Source: Stratiolaelaps scimitus
Taxonomy: Eukaryota; Arthropoda; Arachnida; Mesostigmata; Laelapidae
DNA: 64,000 nucleotides
Direction: 5' to 3'
Assembly (NCBI GenBank): GCA_019614645.1
Contig: JABWDB010000005.1
Coordinates: forward strand, 9,580,001 to 9,644,000
The position numbers and the translations under genes were made by a program. Shown piece by piece: positions 60,612 to 64,000 of this stretch. Each line of letters starts with the position of its first letter. The first letter of the stretch is position 1. The notes under the pieces were generated by a model. It worked only from the letters and a program-made list of their open reading frames with translations. It ran no database searches and was not told the DNA's origin.

Positions 60612-60691
60612 GACCTGCGCGCGCTCCCTTGAAACCTATGATGACCGAGAGAACGTTTGTGCGTCCGTTTGTCTCCAACCATCCGCGAACT
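60612..60691 (+). CDS. Candidate third coding exon of the second gene
   Basis: The acceptor TATATTTCAG (ends 60611) is good. With incoming phase 1 from the GC donor at 59153 the junction codon is GGA (Gly), and the frame then reads PARAPLKPMMTERTFVRPFV. A donor ACT|GTACGG at 60692 would end it in phase 0. The frame otherwise stays open to a stop at 60836, so a terminal exon is also possible. Phase agreement with the GC donor is the main support. No domain is recognised. Confidence 0.35.
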
Positions 60692-61169
60692 GTACGGGTT
60701 TATCTACTACTAGCGGCAACTACTACCACAACCGCGCCGACCGGTGCCAGAGTACAATCACACCGTCCCTGTGGTACACACTCGTTCGCTAGAATAGAAA
60801 ATGATGACCACGACTACGACACGACACCTAACTCGTGAAAAGTGAAAATGGCTCTGAGCGTTTAGGGGAAAGCCAAAGTAGAATTTTCACTTTGTCCTTT
60901 TTCTGTGTTTAATGTAGCCAACTAGCGTGGTCTAGCTTTGTAGGCACTTCAGTCAGATTATTAACACAGGACAGTCTTCCCCAGTAATATAACCAAGACA
61001 ATACCGCAGCTTGGATTTGTATAGATACATAGTAGTGAAGCATTTGCACTTGACTAAACCGCAGATTACGTTGTATTATTCATATCGATATTTAGGAGTG
61101 AATGCCCATTTGAAGTGTGGGCGTCAAATAATGTGCAAGCTCCTGAAAACTAACAAGGTAGCAAGAGAA

Positions 61170-61170
<1 letters not shown>

Positions 61171-61210
<40 letters not shown>
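61171..61210. repeat. (TA)n microsatellite
   Basis: About 20 TA units with one slip near the right end. Confidence 0.95.
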
Positions 61211-61217
<7 letters not shown>

Positions 61218-61599
61218 CCAAACAGCAAGTTTCAAAATCACAGCTCAGGCTTAAATTGATTGGTGCAAACTCGTCTCAGGAACCCAAGTGCTAGCTTTTC
61301 GAATAGCGTCTCTTCAGCTAAAGGCAGCGAGACTAATTCTCCAACCTTTGCTGATGCGGTATCACGGTTGAACAGTGTGGTAAACGCCGATAATATATTT
61401 GACGCCCTCAGCGGCCTAGCCGCCTTTTGGCATTGACCTCGATTAGATGTTACCAAGCGGCAACTGAAAGAAAAAGTTTACTTAGTCATTTTTCCACCGT
61501 TCACCTTTACCAAAGTGTTAAAAATAACGCAAAAAAAGCCAGCTATCTATCCCAAAATGATGTCAATTCTTCAAACTTGTACCTGCTCGAACTCTTATT

Positions 61600-61960
61600 A
61601 AACCCCGTTGGACTTTTTTCGAGTCCGCTTTAGGCGCGATGGTGCGGTTATGTTGTTGCGAGTCAGCACCAGCGAGCATTGAGAGGTGGTGCGTCCAAGA
61701 AATGTCGTCACAAGGGATTTTATTATACTAACAGCAACTGGTATAAGGCTGGTACTGTTTGCGGCTTTGTGCCTTTCGTTGTGAAACATAATGGGTAAAA
61801 CAGTGTACGAAAGCGTGGCGCACCATTTTGACCCTCGAAGCTTCTTCCGCACTTTACCAGACTTAGCGTGCGCGATTGGGTTTTCATCAGCTGGTCTCGT
61901 GTAACTGTCTCGGATGTCACCTGTAAGTGTCCCATCCCCTAGAGTGTGGAAGAGCATTCA
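61600..61960 (-). pseudogene. Decayed Tc1/mariner-type transposase fragment
   Basis: On the minus strand a segment reads W-C-A-T-L-S-Y then VLPIMFHNERHKAANS. This resembles the core of DDE transposases of the IS630/Tc1/mariner group, where 'VxVW-x-x-x-S-x-x-G-x-x-P-x-x-F' is followed by a G-x-K-x-N stretch and a Tyr. A second frame over the same bases continues the likeness (GTKPQTVPALYQLLL), which implies frameshifts. A further open stretch on the same strand at 61238-61456 could be the C-terminal remnant. No intact catalytic triad or terminal inverted repeats were identified. The reading is by pattern only. Confidence 0.35.
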
Positions 61961-63882
61961 GCGACGGGCACCTACAGCAGCAGCTGACTGTGTTATGGCA
62001 AAATATGGGCAATGAGGAGATTCGAGGTTTCCATTCTTAATATATTTCTATATTTTCATATGAATACATTGAAAAATGGAAGTCTGTCTTCGAGGTGGCT
62101 TGAAAAAGTAGCGCAGCATGAATTGGTCTTCGAGATGAGCTTTTTTTCTCTCTCGAGCTCGTAGGGGTTATTGAGTTCTTCAAACGGGCCAGTGCGTTCG
62201 CCTCTGATGTGTCAGAAGAGTGAGGGTGGTGCTGTTCGTACTTCGAGTCGAAGGTAAAGTCGCGCACTACAAAGAGATCGAGTTAATGAGTAGTATTTAG
62301 TGGGGAATCCTCCCCCAGAGATTCCGCAAGCAATAGTCGCATGCGACCAGGAAACTCAAGAACCAGTCGCTGGGTGGTATGAGAAAATCAAAAGTTGAAT
62401 TAGCAAGAACTACCTGTATAGAAGAAAATGATAACTTAAGGGTTGCTTTGTGGAAAACATTGAATGTTGTATAATTGAGTTAGGCAGTGGATGTTGGATA
62501 TGGACGGTGCCGCTCTCACGAATTCACAGGAAGGGTATATGATATTAGCCTTGGATGTAGCAAAGTAGTGCACGGAGAAAATTGCTATAGAAAACAACAA
62601 AAAGCCCGCAAAAATTGCTAACGACTTTAGATAGAGACAAAGGAGCTAATAGTGATTTGAGCGGCGAACACCAACCTTCCCGCAGTTTTACTATGGGAAA
62701 CGTTTTTCATAACCGGGTTCGTTCCACTACCAATGCGACTTCATGAGTCGTTAGTGAAGCCGTCTCGTGTACCTCTCATTCACTATAAAACGAAATCAGA
62801 TGGCTTTATTATACTATAACCAACAATGCTATCTAGTGCAGTTGAGTGTAGTCGAATTTGATATTTTAACAAGCACATATCGGCTAGGAAGCCCTTGCAA
62901 GGTGATGCTTCCTATAGTCTTGATAGCGCTGATGCACAATCGCAATTCGAACAGATTAGTTCAACACCTCCAACAGCATATCACAAAATAGGAGTGCAAG
63001 TAGAAATCAAAGATGTCTCCCGACATCATTCCTGTTCCTGAGGCGAGCCGTAAACCCTTGGGGAAAAACACTTGAGAACTCGCCCAAGATGCTATACTTG
63101 TCCAGCTGTAATGCTACTTCAAAGGTCCACCGCTCACGGAATCGATTAGCGATGAGTTTCGGCTGGAGTACTCGGAAAATTCATATTATTTCCTGAAACT
63201 CTCCCCTTGGAGACGGGGGCGAGGCGCGTGTGACCTTTTCGTAGAACTCCAACACCGCATACCCACTTGCATGTGCGGAAAAGATACCCGTCGTTGTCGC
63301 CGGAAACACCTTTGTAGGTTATCGTCTATGGAGAGGGAGGGCTCGTGGTAAAATCTCGTCGATTCTCTCGTGGTCGAATCTGGCGAAACAACAGTGAGGC
63401 AAGCCTTCCATTAACGACGTGGGGAGAGCGGTGGTTTGCTAAAGCTGTACTGGAACGCCCTTACTGGGCCGAGCAGCCTCTTTCATGGTCCGGGTGGTGG
63501 AGCCAACTGAGACAGACTTAAGACGTTCTCTTCACTTGAACGTCGCGGTTGAGTGTAGATGTCCATATCGGTAGAAGGGCGACGAAGCAGCTTGGTCGTG
63601 GCCGACGTTCGCTTAGTAACGATAACCAATGGCTAGGCTTTTCAGTAGAAAAGAAAGGTGCCTTACTGTGGAGAAGCACGCACACTAGTCGACAGGGGAG
63701 CATGGTCTTCCGTACGGTACGCTCCCTTTTCTATGAGAAATTGCGCGAGCCCCTTCACACCGGCACGCGGGCAGGGACGCCGCCCATGACAGTGCACTCC
63801 CCGGGCTGCTTGTATAATAAAGGACCGAAAGCTATTTATCGCCAGCGAACAGACCATAAGCTAGCTTATCGTGCAATGGTTC

Positions 63883-63892
63883 TATATAAATA
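63883..63892 (+). promoter_or_regulatory. TATA box candidate
   Basis: TATATAAATA preceded by GGTTC and followed by GGGGCACG is a good consensus in a locally GC-balanced context. The transcript would start around 63910-63920 and run off the window, so it cannot be tested here. It could belong to a gene or to a mobile-element promoter. Confidence 0.3.
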
Positions 63893-64000
63893 GGGGCACG
63901 ATCGTGTGGACCCTATGTCGGGTCATGTAAAAATATACATTCTCATTCCAATATAGCAGTTACTTGGCCCTTATCAAGGTTGACGAAGAGTGCGCCGCCC

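Larger units (their letters stand above)
60692..64000. other. Right flank without a defined gene
   Basis: It contains a 48-bp (TA)n tract, a probable decayed transposase on the minus strand and a good TATA-like element at the far right. Later exons of the second gene may lie beyond the window. Confidence 0.4.

Overview
The window looks like animal nuclear DNA with split genes, long introns and many microsatellites, most simply an arthropod. Supporting signs are consensus GT...AG introns (some only 178-351 bp), no operon-like packing, abundant (TA)n, (CT)n/(GA)n and (ATT)n tracts, and a tRNA-derived SINE in several copies. I suspect a mite or tick relative, but the sequence alone does not settle this. 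Nothing here looks bacterial, phage or organellar.

Left part (1-12,060): no gene I can defend. It holds simple repeats, some GC-rich patches, a 10-bp-stem hairpin at 6957-6983, and a long open reading frame on the minus strand (2557 to 1337) broken by one stop. At 12,109-12,264 on the minus strand there is a plausible first coding exon of a secreted protein. It has a signal peptide, two N-glycosylation sites and a short motif recalling ADAMTS-type prodomains. It faces away from the main gene.

Main gene (about 14,838-22,094, perhaps to 24.5 kb, plus strand): five exons whose splice phases all agree, with a 2.6-kb central exon. The predicted protein has at least 1,096 residues and is a Ser/Pro-rich, mostly disordered scaffold-like protein. 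It has proline-rich SH3-type ligands near the N-terminus, Asn-rich and Gln/His-rich patches, and one CxC-x17-CxxC cysteine cluster. I do not recognise the family. Two further candidate exons lie at 23,324-23,407 and 24,348-24,515, but their phases are not fully reconciled.

Second gene (29,468-about 60,691, plus strand): a first coding exon at 29,610-29,933, then an apparent 29-kb intron, then an exon at 58,900-59,152. A phase-compatible exon may follow at 60,612-60,691. The second exon appears to end in a GC (not GT) splice donor. The encoded N-terminus is Ser/Arg-rich and low in complexity, and I cannot name the protein.

The 29-kb intron and the right flank hold microsatellites, SINE copies in both orientations (55,253-55,400 and 57,012-57,162), local duplications, several perfect palindromes and hairpins, and a probable decayed Tc1/mariner-type transposase (about 61,600-61,960, minus). 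No rRNA gene, functional tRNA gene, CRISPR array or viral genome segment was seen. No strongly supported new system was found. The items most worth checking are the unrecognised large protein, the GC-AG intron, the paired hairpins at 53.1 kb and the minus-strand secreted-protein exon.
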